Shown in pieces: positions 35,781 to 48,519 of a stretch of DNA of 64,000 bases. The DNA comes from Taxillus chinensis. Its lineage: Eukaryota > Streptophyta > Magnoliopsida > Santalales > Loranthaceae. The first letter of the stretch is position 1, and the number at the start of each line of letters is the position of its first letter. The translations under genes were made by a program, and so were the position numbers. The notes under the pieces were generated by a model, which saw only the letters and a list, made by a program, of their open reading frames with translations, did no database searches and was not told the DNA's origin. The stretch spans positions 41,368,107-41,432,106 of the forward strand of contig CM042091.1 of NCBI GenBank assembly GCA_023512835.1, read 5' to 3'.

Positions 35781-37271
35781 TCAAGTGATCCTGGCAATGC
35801 ATTCCAGAGATGCTCCTGAAAGACAACGGTTACAATTTTGGTGCCCAAACTTGTTTCGGGCGGTTAGAGAGAGCAGCAGATTGTCACAGCTTCCGGATTT
35901 GATTTTGCTAGGACTTTTAGCTCTCCAAGTTGACTTTACCTTGTTAATTTCAACTGCTTCTTTTATTTGGGTTTTCTTGGGAGAGACACTCCTTTGAGGT
36001 TTAGATTTTGTTTTGCTCGAAGAAACCCTTTTATTAAACTGATCTTTATTGGATTGAATTTGATTACAAAGCCAGTTATCGGATAAACTCCAACATTCAT
36101 AGTGATAATGACCCATTTCCCTACGGATGGAATAGACACTATAATGTGAAGTACAAGCCAGGGGATACGGTCTCTTAGATTTTACAGACTTTCTACTCTG
36201 TTCCCTGTGGCCTAATCCATTGCGTTTGGGTGACGCGCTCTTGGCCCTAGATGCGTCAGCCTTAGCCTTTCCTTTCTTTTTGGGTGTTGCAGTTTTGGCT
36301 TTAACTGCAGCACCCATCCCTTCATCATTAGTTATGGGTGCTACTGCTTCAGGAAGTGCAGTAACAGCCTCGACTCCACAGTCATAAACTATGGTGCCAC
36401 CTGAAATGAAACCATCCAACGGTTTAGATGTACTAACAGGATATAAGTTGGTTAGTTTTGGAGTGAAATCCGGAGGGCACTCAGTAGCTTGAGCTATGGA
36501 AGTCGATGATTCTAAACCTAGGCCAGGTTTGACTCGGATGTTGTCAGGATCAGTCCTAAAGGTAGAGGCTATTTTCCCGAATTTTAGCCACTTACGATTT
36601 ATTTCCCTTTCCTGTTCCAGTTCGTTTTCGAGTCGTTTCACAATAACTTTTAGGCCCGTTAGGTTGGTATTTAACAGATGATTTTCAGCTCTTAAATCAT
36701 GATACCAAGCCTCTTTTCCTCTGAAGTCAGCTATGTCCTTTTCAAGTCTAGTGATAGTAAATTCAAGGCGTTTATTTTGATTTTTCACATCTTTGTACAT
36801 TTGAGTAATTATTTGTCTCTCATTCTTTTCATGATCACGTTCACTAATAAGAGATTCTAATTGACTCATGAGCTCAGAGATAGAAGGTACCTCAGTGTTT
36901 GCCATGAGGCAGACGTTCGGCTTAAGAGTTGGCTCATCATCCGAGGATTCCTCCTCTTCTTCCGAGCCACTGATGTACTTTGTCACGAACGCCTTCCTCT
37001 TGTTCTTGCTGTTGTCTGAGGTGGAGCGGCGAGGAGTTACCTTATCACTTTTCTCGGCCACTTTTGATTTGGATCTGCATTCCTTGGCCCAATGACCGGT
37101 TTTCCCACAGTTGTAGCATTCCTGGGAACTGGACTCCGGTCTCTCTTTCCTTTGGAAAGATGATGATGAGCGTCTCCTGAATCCTTTTTTGCTTTTCCGT
37201 AGGAATCGCTCAAAGGATTTGATGAGAAGAGCTATCTCCTCCTCCTCGTCAGAGTCAGAATTCTCGGACAC
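35781..37271 (-). pseudogene. Copia element 1 gag, C-terminal part
   Basis: An open frame of 496 codons. An acidic stretch (SENSDSDEEEE) is followed by a basic one, then one zinc knuckle CYNCGKTGHWAKEC at about 37110, then a coiled-coil-like segment (LESLISERDHEKNERQ ... RLEKDIADF ... LKVIVKRLENELEQE), then a Lys/Ser-rich tail. The frame differs from the gag N-terminal part, from which it is separated by a frameshift near 37370. Gag packages the RNA; the knuckle binds nucleic acid. Confidence 0.85.
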
Positions 37272-37342
37272 GTCCGTATCATCATTCCTCAGTATGTTTA
37301 AACATTCCGTAGCTTTGAGAGCTACCCCCTTTTCTTTCCGAG

Positions 37343-38131
37343 CTATTTTCTCATCCCGGTCGAGTACTTAAACCTGACTTCGTGAGTCCTGAGCTCTCCA
37401 TATAGTTCTTCAAGGGGAACATACGCGCGCTTTTTGTCTGATTGCATCTGGAGTTGTTTGGAGTAGTATCGATCCGGCAAGGAGTGAAAGAACTTCTCAT
37501 TGATCTGAGATTGAGAATAATGCTCATTGACAGTCTTCAGCTCAAGAATGAGCTTGCCGAATCTCCGATAGATGCTTTCAAGTGATTCGCCTGGTTTATG
37601 ATTGAAACTCTCAAAGTTCCGCTCGAGAGTACATATCACATTTTGCATTTGGGACCGACTCCCCTCATAGAGGATTGTCAGTTTATCCCAAACGGCTTTT
37701 GCTGTCGTGCAACCCTGGACGTCCGTGAAAGCCTCGGAATCCAAGGATGATGTAACATAAGCCAGAGCCTTTTCACTAGCGCACTGCCAGGCTCTTTCAT
37801 CGTTGGAAAGTTTAGCATCTGTCTTTGGCCTCCTAACTCCATGTTCTCCGATAGTCATCGGAATTGGAATCTCCTGATGAAGACATAGCCACATGAGATG
37901 ATCATGGCATACCATAAACATCTTCATGCGAGCTTTCCACTGGGAGAAAAGCTCAGGTGTGAATTTGGGCGGTTTCGTCAATGTAAAACCAGAACTCCAT
38001 GGTTGAGGAGCGACAATGACAGCAGGTTGAGGTGGGTCGACGTTTTCCATCTTGCTTCGATTTGGGATGGGCTCTTGTGCACCTCCGGAGTTAAGGCGAG
38101 TGTTGAATAGCATACTGCTTTCTTCGGCCAT
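37343..38131 (-). pseudogene. Copia element 1 gag, N-terminal part
   Basis: ATG at 38131 (MAEESSMLFNTRLNSGG), 46 nt beyond the primer site. It contains the copia gag-polypeptide (UBN2-type) pattern: FTLTKPPKFTPELFSQWKARM, AWQCASEKALAYVTSSLD, AKAVWDKLTILYEGS and SLESIYRRFGKLILELKT. It stops at TAG after STGMRK. Reading resumes one frame over (DRDEKIARKEKGVALKATE) and leads into the 37271 frame. Element 2 carries the same break. Confidence 0.88.
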
Positions 38132-38176
38132 TGCTTAGAGTAAAAGAGTGGGATCTCTACTTTTGAACAAATAGAC

Positions 38177-38189
38177 TGCTTTGATACCA
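38177..38189 (-). other. Copia element 1 primer-binding site
   Basis: TGGTATCAAAGCA on the minus strand, two bases after the end of the 5' LTR. It is complementary to the 3' end of initiator tRNA-Met. Confidence 0.88.
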
Positions 38190-38191
38190 CT

Positions 38192-39592
38192 TGATGGTCC
38201 CTTGGAGCCTAGAGGGGGGGGGGGGGGGGGGAATAGGCTCTTATCGAAACTCTTTTACACTCTTAAGGCACGGCACTGATCTAGTTAAGTGATAGAATCA
38301 CTGCGGAAAATAACCAGATAGTGGAAGTATTTTGTTTTATTATCAAGAGATAATTACAACAAAATAGAAGTAACTCTCTTACACTCTGTTTTACAAAAGG
38401 ATTCACACACTAGCCTAGATTGTATGCTTGAGCTCTTGTGCATACAAAGGGTTAATTCAGGCTCATACACAGTATCACCCTTTTTTTACAAATATACAAA
38501 TATGAATATTTATACAAACATTCCTAAGAGACAACCTTGGAACTTATAGTTCCGGAATGCGTTCAGCACTAACTATTCCTCTGTAATCTCTCTGCCTTGA
38601 CTGCTGCGGTTTGTAGAGCTCAAGATCTTGGGTTTGAAGAGTATAAGTGCATTTGTGAGTTCCCAAATACAATTGAGGTTGTGTCCACATATCCGGATGA
38701 TCCACGTGTAAGATTCTTCAGGTTCTCAATAAATTTGTCTTACATCGGGACGTCATGAGCTGATAACATTAAATGCGGTGAGTTGAAGTAGTATCTTCTT
38801 GGTCCGGTGTAATTCTCCTTACTCCATTGCTAATGAAGCTCGGAACCTTACTCCGTGTTAGTGGTTGCTTACTCCATATCTGTTTAGTACTGGAATCCTT
38901 AGTCCGTGCCAGCGCTTCCTTACTCCGCATGTAAGTTTCTTACTCCGTATGTAAATTCCTTACTCCATATGTAAGTTCCTTACTCTGGGCGAGTCTTAAA
39001 AGGTCGGATGACTTATTCCGTATCAGTGCTTCCTTACTCCGCATGTAAGTTCCTTACTCCGTATGTAAATTCCTTACTCCGCATCTAGTTTGTTTACTCC
39101 GTGCGAATAAAGGCTCGGATCCTTATTCCGCATCAATACTTCCTTACTCCGTATGTATGAAAGACTCGGATGCCTTACTCCGTGTCTTCTTCACTTTAGT
39201 TCGCTTGGAGGGAAGACTTAACTTTTTAACTCCTTTTCAAACCTTTTGCTTCGTGTGACCTCGTTGACCAAGACTCTTACTCCGTATTAGTCTGACTTAG
39301 TCCGTTTGAGGCACTTAGGAACATATTCCGCAATCCGTAGCTTTTAAGTTCTTAGTCCGCACGAATGTTCCTTATTCCGTATGTATTGATGACTTGGTTA
39401 TTTACCAAGTGTTTAACGACACTCACTCTTGTCCGGATCAGGATTATGTATCGTGTCCTTAGCTTTGCTCTCACGAGTGTATCTCCAGATTAATAACATA
39501 TATTCTGCAACGATCAAATAAACACAAGAGATCTCAGATCAAGTTACATAAGGCTTTATCAGCATTATCCAAATTCTGGGTTTGATCCAACA
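38192..39592 (-). repeat. Copia element 1, 5' LTR
   Basis: 1,401 bp, a near-identical direct repeat of 24073-25471. It ends TTTGATCCAACA next to the right ATTTG TSD and the resumed chromovirus RT. Confidence 0.92.
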
Positions 39593-39597
39593 ATTTG

Positions 39598-40138
39598 AGA
39601 GGCCAAAAGGCATCACCAAGAACTCGTAAGAGCCATATCTTATGACACAAGTCGTCTTTGCCTCATCACCTTCGGCTATCCTTACTTGCCAATATCCCGA
39701 CTGCAAATCTAGCTTTAAGAACCATCTCGCAGCGCCAAGTTGATCAAAGAGGTCGGATATGAGTGGGATGGGGTAGCTGTTCTTCACCGTAATCTTGTTC
39801 AGCGCCCTGTAGTCAATGCATAGCCGCATCGACCCATCGTGCTTCTTTTGGAACAACGTTAGTGCTCCAAATGACGTTTTGGATGGCCAAATGAACCCGG
39901 CCTCCAACAAGTCCTTTAGTTGTTTCTGAATTTCCTCTAACTCTGGTGGTGCCATCTTATAAGGCACTACAGTAGGAGGCCTTGCACCTGCCTCTAGCTT
40001 GATCTTGTAGTCCACCTCCCGTTTTGGCGGAAGTTGTTGGGGGAGTTCGGGTGGCATAACGTCCCCAAACTGTTGAAGGATCGTCTTCACTTTAGTTGGG
40101 GGCTCCTCCCCAACACTTGGGCATTCTTCCTTCACCAT
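39598..40138 (-). pseudogene. Chromovirus RT, N-terminal part
   Basis: Reads [59 protein letters not shown] and MPFGLSN, which are fingers/palm motifs of Ty3/gypsy RT. The frame is cut right after FGLSN by the ATTTG insertion block and continues at 18097. Confidence 0.92.
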
Positions 40139-40180
40139 GGCAATGGAGGTTGGCTCCTGTCGCCTAACTCCTTTGGACAG

Positions 40181-40696
40181 TTAGAGCGCCAAAAGAGACT
40201 TTGCCTTGAGTTCTTCCTCCCTCATTACCTTTACCATGCACGTCTTCCCCTCATCTATGATACACATTGTGTTGGTGCTAGGAATCAGAATTACCCACAC
40301 TTGGTCAACGAACTCCATCCCCAACACCATGGGATAGTCGTCCATTGACACCACGGAGAGATTCACCTTGCCTCTCCATTCGCCGATAGTTAGCTCGACA
40401 CCTCGAGCAACGCCATGGATTGGACTAGCATTGGAGTTCACTGATTTCAACCAGCCCTTCTCTTCCTTGTAGACTATCCCCAGTCTTCGAGCTTCCTCCA
40501 CTTTGATGAAGTTGTTGGTCACACCCGTGTCCACTAAGGCCTTAGTTTCAAGGTTGTTGGCCTTAGCAAGCATGTACATGCGCCCTTTCTGTCTTCCGGA
40601 TGGTGGCACCTCAACCTTCGCCTTGATTACATTAAGGAGTTGCAAGGAACCAAGTCTTGGATCTCTCACATCCCTTTTGTCTTCTTCGTTAATCAC
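40181..40696 (-). pseudogene. Chromovirus protease region
   Basis: Contains ALVDTGVTNNFI, the DTG active site of a retroviral-type aspartic protease, followed by VELTIGEWRGKVNLSVV and YPMVLGMEF, the usual flap and C-terminal pattern. It lies between the gag knuckle and RT; the frame to RT is broken by a stop near 40180. Confidence 0.85.
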
Positions 40697-41844
40697 CGCA
40701 GAGAGCTTGGAGCACTTCAGGCACTCAAACGCCTTGTGAGGGACTTCACAGAGGAAACAAGAGATCCTTGGCTTCTCCCCGTCCTTAGAACCATTTGTGA
40801 AATATTTTAGGCGATAGTCCTTAGATGGTTGGATGGGTCTCCCTTTTCCTTCACTCCGGTTGTCTCCCCCACATTTCTCTTGTGGAACCTGTTCGCCTTG
40901 GAAGTCGATAAAGAACTGGTGGCCTTCTCTGGCTTCTTGTATTCGATGAGTGATTCAGCCACCGCTATGGCCGACGCCAGGTCCTGCACATTTCTCCGCT
41001 GCAACTCCAACTTCACCCATTGTTATAATCCGTCCCTGAAGGAAAATAATGAATCTTTCATAGACATATCTGGGATCTCCAATATTAGCTCGAAAAATTC
41101 ACGGACATACTCCCGCACGGTGCCTTTGTGGGTAAGACGCCGAAGTTTCGCCCGGGACTCATCCTCCGCATTTTGGGGATAGAATTGGGCCTTGATCTCC
41201 CGCTTGAAATCCGCCCAATTGTCATTGACGCATAAGCCGCACTCCTTGTCGGCATATCGCTGCCTCCACCACACCATAGCTGAATCGACTAAGTATAGCG
41301 AAGCAGTCTTCACCTTCTTTGCCTCGTCTACAATATTCAAGGCATCGAAGTACTACTCCATGGTCTAGAGGAAGTTGTCTAACTCCTTCGCATTCCTTGA
41401 CCCAGCATAGGTCTTAGGCTTTGGGACGTCGATTTTGAAGCTGGAATGGCCACCAACGCCACCTTGGGTGACCACCATCTTACAGAGAGACCAATCTGCC
41501 TTGATCTCTTTGATTTCCTCCTGCATCGCCAGGATTTGGGACATGAGAGAATCCTTCAAGCCCTCGAATCGAGAGTTCATGTCATCCATGACGGAGTTAA
41601 GAAGACTTTGCATCCTCCCATAGCTTTTGTCACCCTCTGACTCCAGCCTTTTGATGCTTCCAGTGTACTCCTCGATCACCTCCATCTGGTCAGTTAATGC
41701 CAACCCCACTTTGGCTAGCCGACTCTCCAGCAGACATGTTTCCCTCGAAATGGACTTGTCTCTCTTCGGTTCCTTAGCGTTATGCTCCTTCTCGCGGCCT
41801 TCGTGGCCAACACCATTAATGACAACAGATCCTCTGTTTGTCAT
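40697..41844 (-). pseudogene. Chromovirus gag (broken)
   Basis: ATG at 41844. A helical, charged N-terminus is followed by the Retrotrans_gag pattern (TASLYLVDSAMVWWRQRYAD, WADFKREIKAQFYPQNAEDE, YVREFFELILEIPDMS) and a zinc knuckle (CFLCEVPHKAFEC) near 40740. In-frame stops at 41365-41367 (in place of Trp), about 41353 and 41023-41025 (in place of Gln) break it; all three fit single C-to-T or G-to-A changes. Confidence 0.85.
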
Positions 41845-41897
41845 TTTGGACTATCTTGAAGCTTTTATTTGTTTCACCGAACTTGGCACCAAACTAT

Positions 41898-41909
41898 GCT
41901 CTGATACCA
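41898..41909 (-). other. Chromovirus primer-binding site
   Basis: TGGTATCAGAGC on the minus strand, two bases from the 5' LTR, matching the 3' end of initiator tRNA-Met. Confidence 0.88.
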
Positions 41910-41911
41910 CT

Positions 41912-42294
41912 TGTCACGGGCTTGGCCTTTATTGCAACTTAACCCGTGCATCACCTAGTTCCCACCCATACAAAGGAACGCTAGGTTAGCCTAACTCATC
42001 GTATTTGATCGGAACCATCGATCAGTTGTAAAGCAATTGTGTAGGGAAGTGCTTAGCGGAAGAAAGATTTAACAAAGGCAACAGATCGATTATATTGATT
42101 GCTTGAAAGCTTTACAACATCACTCCCCTGTATATAGATGTTAACACTTTTCTGGTTCTGACACCAGGAGACATTATTTCTAACAGAGCATTTAAATCTC
42201 TACAACTCACTTTATAAACTAAGTTACAACACTTTACAAATGGAAAATACCCAAAATGGCCTAAGTGTGCTAGGATAAATCTCGGTCCGTGACA
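41912..42294 (-). repeat. Chromovirus 5' LTR
   Basis: Direct repeat of 13602-13985. Plus-strand edges TGTCACGG and CCGTGACA. Confidence 0.88.
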
Positions 42295-44701
42295 CGTGGG
42301 AGGGGAGATGACACTAGTGTTACCTAGGTTGTCATGCCCCCAACTTCGGGAGACTCGGAACTGGGTACGTAACTACCCCATACCTGCACCAGAGGGAAAG
42401 GGGTTGGTGACTAACACTGAAAGGGGCACACTGCGGGTGTATCCCAAACACACTTGTACAATCATACAATAAGAGTATTCCCGTGACAAGAGTATTCTCG
42501 TAACAATCATACAAATCATGAGAACTAGTACAACAGCCATGGACCCATGTCCGGGAAGAAGATACAGTAATAATACAAAACAATCAAATGGACATAGTCT
42601 CGTACATCAACGAAGTTCGGTCTGCTTGATCTGCTCGACTGCAAACCTTGTGGCTACCTCCTGCTTGAACCTGAATGTCAAGAAAGCAACATAGGGTGAG
42701 TAAAAAGGCTCTGTAGGTGACCTACAATACACTACTCATGTATACATGTGATAGTGAATGTATAACCATATAATAATGTACATAGTATCCTATGTTATAC
42801 CAATGAAAGCATAAACACACAGAGCAGTGTTCACATAACATGATACTATGCAATAGAAAACATAAACATACAAGGTCCACACAATCAAGTCACACAGACT
42901 TTACAACTTAGCTGATCATTACAGAGCAAGGCTCTTATAGTCTGCCCGCCACAGTTGGAACATAGCATAAAAGCAACCACTTATGGGACCTTCCGCTGTC
43001 AACCAGCCATATAGGGGACCTCAGCTCCTAGTCAGCCCTATATGGGACCTTGGTTGACTATCTAATCATCAACAAATCAACCCAAGTATGGCATTAGGGT
43101 TTCATAACACTCCCTCTATAACATAGGCTAGTCTCCACAAATCTATCCTTATGTCTTGATCAAAAGAGATAATTTTCATAGGTGGCTTCTTGCAATAAAA
43201 AGTCTCAACAATGGTTCCTCATATCAGAACTAAAATAACCTGATTTTTGGGAATTTTCTGAGAGGTCTAACCCCACTTCGCAAATAGTTCCTCTAACAAA
43301 AAATTGGATTTTTTTGAGATTTAGTGCTAATTTTCATTTATCACATTTTGAAGGAGTAAAATTTTATTTTCTAGTATTTTTCTTTGAATCCAAAAGGGGC
43401 ATATTTTCTTATTTACATTGTAACTTAAGAAAATGTCCTTCGAAAATGCCTTCGAAACTGTCCTCGAAACTAATATTCAAACCAACATTCGAAACTGACA
43501 TTCGAACCCTCCAATTCCAGAGTCGATTCCATAGTGTTTGATACCTTGAGGCTCCTTCGAGTCTATGACCTCACAGTTTGCTAAGGTTACTATTTATCAT
43601 CATTTTAGCCTGTTCTTCATCTGAAATCAATCCAACGACCCTCAAACCTTGCAAACCCTCTGAAAACTCACAAAACTCATGCCTAATACTACACATCATG
43701 TTTTAATCACATATTATGTATTTAAATCACACAATTACACCCAAAATTAGGTTTCCCCCAAAACCTAGGGTTTATACGAACTCACATAGATCATGCCAAA
43801 ATTATGCATATCAAAACAAAACTAAGGTAAGAAGTCCATGAACACCTACTTGGTATGAGTTTATGGATGAATCAACCCCAAAACCCAAGCTTCAAGCTCT
43901 GATTCGGCAAGCTCCACCTTCAAGCTCTCTCTCTTTCTCTCTCTCTCTCTGCTCTCTCTTTCACTTCAACGTGAAACACAAATGATGCTTGCTGGGAGTC
44001 TCTCTCTCTTTCTCCCCTATTTATATTTTCTGCTGATTCTTTAATTAATAAACACCTAAAATTACACAACTAGCCTTATGTGTTCCAAACTCCAAATTTG
44101 GCCCAATTACAGCCAAAAAACTCATATCGATGAGCACGATACCAAAATGATATCTTTATATAAAGACCCATATTTGAGTAGGTCTGAGAGATAGCCTTTT
44201 TCTTATGCTGAAAACATTTGGATGGTATAGTCGCCGTCGATGTGAGCATTTTGATAGTACTTGGGCCTGATTCCGGGTCGGGGCCCCAAGTGGCTTGATT
44301 GTTGACTTTCTCGGGATTTATTAGTTGACTTTGCATTAGAGCGGTCAATTAGGTTGGAAAATATTTGGATAATAATATACTCATTATTTTGAGCATTTTG
44401 ACTGTACTTGGGCTCAATTTGGAGTTCGTGATCCCATAGGGATATTTTATTATTTTGGGGGATTTACGTTCATCGTTGGAGCACCGTGCATGGGAGAGTA
44501 GCTGTGGAATCGGATCCGATTTTAGATGTTTTGAGCCGATCCAATCCACAAAATAGCTTCCAGGTTGTTGGTCCCAGGAAGCCTAGAGGGGGGTGAATAG
44601 GCTTTTGAAAAACTCTTCTCACTCTTTTAGGCGCAACACTTAATCTGGTTAAAGATAGAATCAATGCGAAAAATCACCAGATAGTGGAAGTAATTTGTAT
44701 T

Positions 44702-46101
44702 CGTTGGATCAAACCCAGAATTTGGATAATGCTGATAAAGCCTTATATAATTTGATCTGAGATCTTTTGTATTTATTTGATCATTGCAGAAGATATGTTA
44801 CTAATCCAGAAATGCACTCGTGAGAGCAAAGCTAAGGACAGTATACATAATCCTGATCCGGACAAGAGTGAGTGTCGTCAAACACTTGGTAAATAACCAA
44901 GTCACAAATACATATGGAATAAGGAACATTCGTACGGACTAAGAACTTAAAGGATAAGTGCGGAGTAAGAGTCTTGATCAATGAGGTCGCACGAAGCAAA
45001 AGGATTGAAATGGAGTTAAATAGTTAAGTCTTCCCCTCAAGTGAACTAAAGTGAAGAAGACACGGAGTAAGGCATCCGAGTCTTTCATACATGCTGAGTA
45101 AGGAAATATTGATGCGGAATAAGGATCTGAGTCTTTATTCACACGGAGTAAGGAAACCAGATGCGGAGTAAGGAATCCGGATATCTTACTTGCCCGGAGT
45201 AAGGAAATTACATACGGAGTAAGGAACTTACATACGGAGTAAGGAACTTACATGCGGAGTAAGAAAGCGCTGACACGGAATAAGTCATCAGACTTTTCAA
45301 GACTCGCCCGGTGTAAGGAACTTACATACGGAGTAAGGAACTTACATGCGGAGTAAGAAAGCGCTGACACGGACTAAGGATTCCAGTACTAAATAGATAC
45401 GGAGTAAGCAAGCACTGACACGGAGTAAGGTTCCGAGCTTCATTAGCTACGGAGTAAGGAAAATTACACCGGACCAAGAAGATACTGCTTCAACTTAACC
45501 GCATTTAAAGTTATCAGCTCGTGGCGTCCCGATGTAAGACGAATTTATTGAGAACATGAAGAATCTTACACGTGGATCATCCGGATATGTGGACACAACC
45601 TTAATTGTATTTGGGAACTCACAAACACACTTATACTCTTCGAACCCAAGATCTTGAGCTCCACAAACCGTAGCAGTCAAGGCAGAGAGATTACCGAGGG
45701 ATAGTTAGTGCTGAACGCATTCCGGAACTACAAGTTCCAAGGTTGTCTCTTAGGAATGTTTTGTATAAATATTCATACTTATACATTGATAAAGAGGAGA
45801 GACTGAGCGTATGTGCATTAGTTAAGAAAAGACTAATTCTGTGTATGCACAAACGTTTTCATCTTTGGAGATAGAAGTTGGCTAGTGTGTGAGTTCTTTT
45901 GTAAACAGAGTGTAAGAGAGTCTTGCTTCTATTTTGTTGTATTTATCTTGTGATAATAAAACAAAATACTTCCACTATCTGGTTATCTTCCGTAGTGATT
46001 CTATCACTTAACTAGATAAGTGTTTGTGTCTTAAGAGAAAGAAAAGAGTTTTGATAAGAGCTTATTCACCCCCCCCCCCTTTAGGCTCCAAGGGACCATC
46101 A
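44702..46101 (+). repeat. Copia element 2, 5' LTR
   Basis: 1,400 bp, ending AGGGACCATCA. The array of CGGAGTAAGGAACTTACAT-type units (about 44950-45470) has about 50 bp more than in the 3' LTR. Confidence 0.92.
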
Positions 46102-46103
46102 AG

Positions 46104-46116
46104 TGGTATCAAAGCA
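46104..46116 (+). other. Copia element 2 primer-binding site
   Basis: TGGTATCAAAGCA, two bases after the 5' LTR, matching initiator tRNA-Met. Identical to that of element 1. Confidence 0.88.
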
Positions 46117-46163
46117 AGTTCTATTTTGTTCTAAGTAGAGATCCCACTCTTTCAATCTCAGAA

Positions 46164-48468
46164 ATGGCCGAAGAAAGCAGTATGCTATTCAACACTCGCC
46201 TTAACTCCGGAGGTGCACAGGAGCCCATCCCGAATCGAAGCAGCAGTGAAAATGTCGACCCACCTTAACCTGCTGCTACTGCCGCTTCTCAACCACGGAG
46301 TTCTGGCTTTACTTTAACGAAACCGCCCAAATTCACACCTGAGCTTTTCTCCCAGTGGAAAGCTCGCATGAAGATGTTTATGGTATGCCATAATCATCTT
46401 ATGTGGCCATGTCTTCATCAGGAGATTCCAATTTCGATGGCTATCGGAGAACATGGAGTTAGGAGGCCAAAGACAGATGCTAAACTTACCAACGATGAAA
46501 GAGCCTGGCAGTGCGCTAGTGAAAAGGCTCTGGCTTATGTTACATCGTCTTTGGATTCCGAGGCTTTTACAGACGTCCAGGGCTGCATGACAAGAAAGTC
46601 GTTTGGGACAAACCGACACTCCTCTATGAGGGGAGTCGGTCCCAGGATGCAGAATGTGATTTGCACTCTCGGACGAACTTTGAGAGTTTTAATCATAAAC
46701 CGGGCGAATCACTCGAAAGCATCTATCGGAGATTCGGCAAGCTCATTCTTGAGCCGAAGACTGTTCAATGAGCACTATTCTCAATCCCAGATCAATGACA
46801 AGTTCTTTCGCTCCTTGCCGGATCGCTACTACTCCAAACAACTCCAGATGCAATCGGACAAAAACTCGCAGATATGTTCCCCTTGAAGAACTGTATGGAG
46901 AGTCATGGACTCACGAAGTCAGGTTTAAGTACTCGACAGGGATGAGAAAATAGCTCGGAAAGAAAAGGGGGTAGCTCTCAAAGCTACGGAATGTCTAAAC
47001 ATACTTGAGGAATGATGATACGGACGTGTCCGAGAATTCGATTCCGACGAGGAGGAGGAGATAGCCCTTCTTGTCAAATCCTTTGAGCGATTCCTACGGA
47101 AAAGCAGAAAAGGGTTCAGAAGACGCTCATCATCATCGTTCCAAAGGAAGGAGCAACCAGAGTCCAGTTCCCAGGAATGCTTTAACTGTGGGAAAACCGG
47201 TCACTAGGCCAAGGAATGCAGGTCCAAATCAAAAGTGGCCGAGAAAAGTGACAAGGTAACTCCTCACCGCTCCACCTCAGACAACAGCAAGAGCAAGAGG
47301 AAGGCGCTCGTGACAAAATACATGAGTGGCTCGGAAGAAGAGGAGGAATCCTCGGATGATGAGCCGACCACTAAGTCGAACGTCTGCCTCATGGCAAATA
47401 CTGAGGTACCTTCTATCTCTGAGCTCCTGAGTAAATTAGAATCTCTTACTACTGCATGTGATCATGAAAAGAATGAGAGACTAATAATTACTCAAATGTA
47501 CAAAGATATGGAAAGTCAGAATAAACGTCTTGAATTTACTATTAATAGACTCGAAAAGGACATCACTGACTTCAGAGGAAAAGAAGCTTGGTATCACGAT
47601 CTAAGAGCTGAAAATCATTTGTTAAATACCAATCTCTCAGGCCTAAAAGTTATAGTAAAAAGACTCGAAAATAAACTGGAATAGGAAAAGGAAATAAATC
47701 GTAAGTGGCTAAAATCCGGGGAAATAGCCTATACCTTTAGGACTGATCCTGACGACATCCGAGTCAAACCTGGCCTAGGTTCCGAACCATCAACTTCCAT
47801 AGCTCAAGCTACTGAGTGTCCTCCGGATTTCACTCCTAAACTAACCAATTTATATCCTGTTAGTACATCTAAACCGTTGGATGGTTTCATTTCAGGTGGC
47901 ACCATAGTTTATGAATGTGGAGTCGAGGTCATTCTTGCACTTCCCGAACCGGTAGCACCCGTAACTAAAGATGAAGGGAAGGCTGCCGCAGCTTAAAGCC
48001 AAAACTCGTAGCACCCAAAAAGAAAGACAAGGCTAAGGCCGACGCATTTAGGGCCAAGAGCGCGTCACCCAAACGCAATGGATTAGGCCACAGGAAACAG
48101 AGTAGAAAGTCCGTAAAATCTAAGAGACCTGTATCCCCTGTTTGTACTTCACATTATAGTGTCTGTTCCATCCGTAGGGAAATGGGTCATTATCACTATG
48201 AATGTTGGAGTCTATCCGATAGCTGGCTTTGTAATCAATTTCAATCCAATAAAGATCAGTTTTATAAAAGGGGTTCTTCGAGCAAAACAAAATCTAAATC
48301 TAAAAGGAGTGTCTCTCCTAAGAAAACCCAAATAAAAGAAGCAGTTGAAACTAACAAGTTAATGTCAACTTGGAAAGCTAAGAGTCCTAGCAAAATCAAA
48401 TCCGTAAATGTTGACAATATCGTTGCTCTCTCTAACCGCCCGAAACAAGTTTGGGCACCAAAAGTGTA
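46164..48468 (+). pseudogene. Copia element 2 gag (broken)
   Basis: ATG at 46164 (MAEESSMLF). TAA at 46266-46268 replaces a Gln codon seen in element 1. The copia gag pattern is clear (FTLTKPPKFTPELFSQWKARM, AWQCASEKALAYVTSSLD). Frameshifts follow near 46590 and 46770. After STGMRK the frame ends at TAG exactly as in element 1. The knuckle CFNCGKTGH-AKEC near 47177-47220 has a stop in place of Trp. The coiled-coil-like segment (47235-47684) ends at a TAG. A Lys/Ser-rich tail ends near 48468. Confidence 0.85.
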
Positions 48469-48519
48469 AACTGTTGTCTTTCAGGAGCATCTCTGGAATG
48501 CATTGCCGGATCACTTGAA

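Larger units (their letters stand above)
24073..39592 (-). mobile_element. Ty1/copia element 1 (Sirevirus-like, with env-position ORF), TSD ATTTG
   Basis: LTRs at 24073-25471 and 38192-39592 are nearly identical by eye, so it is young. TSD ATTTG lies at 24068-24072 and 39593-39597. Removing the guest LTR (28880-31309) leaves about 13.1 kb. Order in the minus sense: LTR, primer site, gag, protease, integrase, RT, RNase H, 1.7 kb with internal purine tracts, a long extra ORF region, PPT, LTR. Protease-integrase-RT order makes it copia; great length, initiator-Met primer, extra 3' ORF and multiple purine tracts fit Sireviruses. It carries stops and frameshifts and is not autonomous as it stands. 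Confidence 0.9.
13602..42294 (-). mobile_element. Ty3/gypsy chromovirus, split by nested insertions
   Basis: LTRs of 384 bp (13602-13985) and 383 bp (41912-42294) differ at roughly 10% of positions by eye. The primer-binding site and polypurine tract are both in place for minus-strand transcription. Removing the two insertion blocks (16090-17784 and 18098-39597, one TSD copy each) leaves about 5.5 kb in the order gag, protease, RT, RNase H, integrase, chromodomain. That order and the chromodomain make it a chromovirus. Several in-frame stops make it dead. The outer flanks (ACATG before, CGTGG after) do not form a clean TSD. It is older than both insertions it carries. Confidence 0.9.

Noticed and set aside
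44076..44664. Minus-strand ORFs across the C/B joint
   Set aside because: They cross element boundaries and TSDs, so they cannot be ancestral genes. No domain is recognisable.
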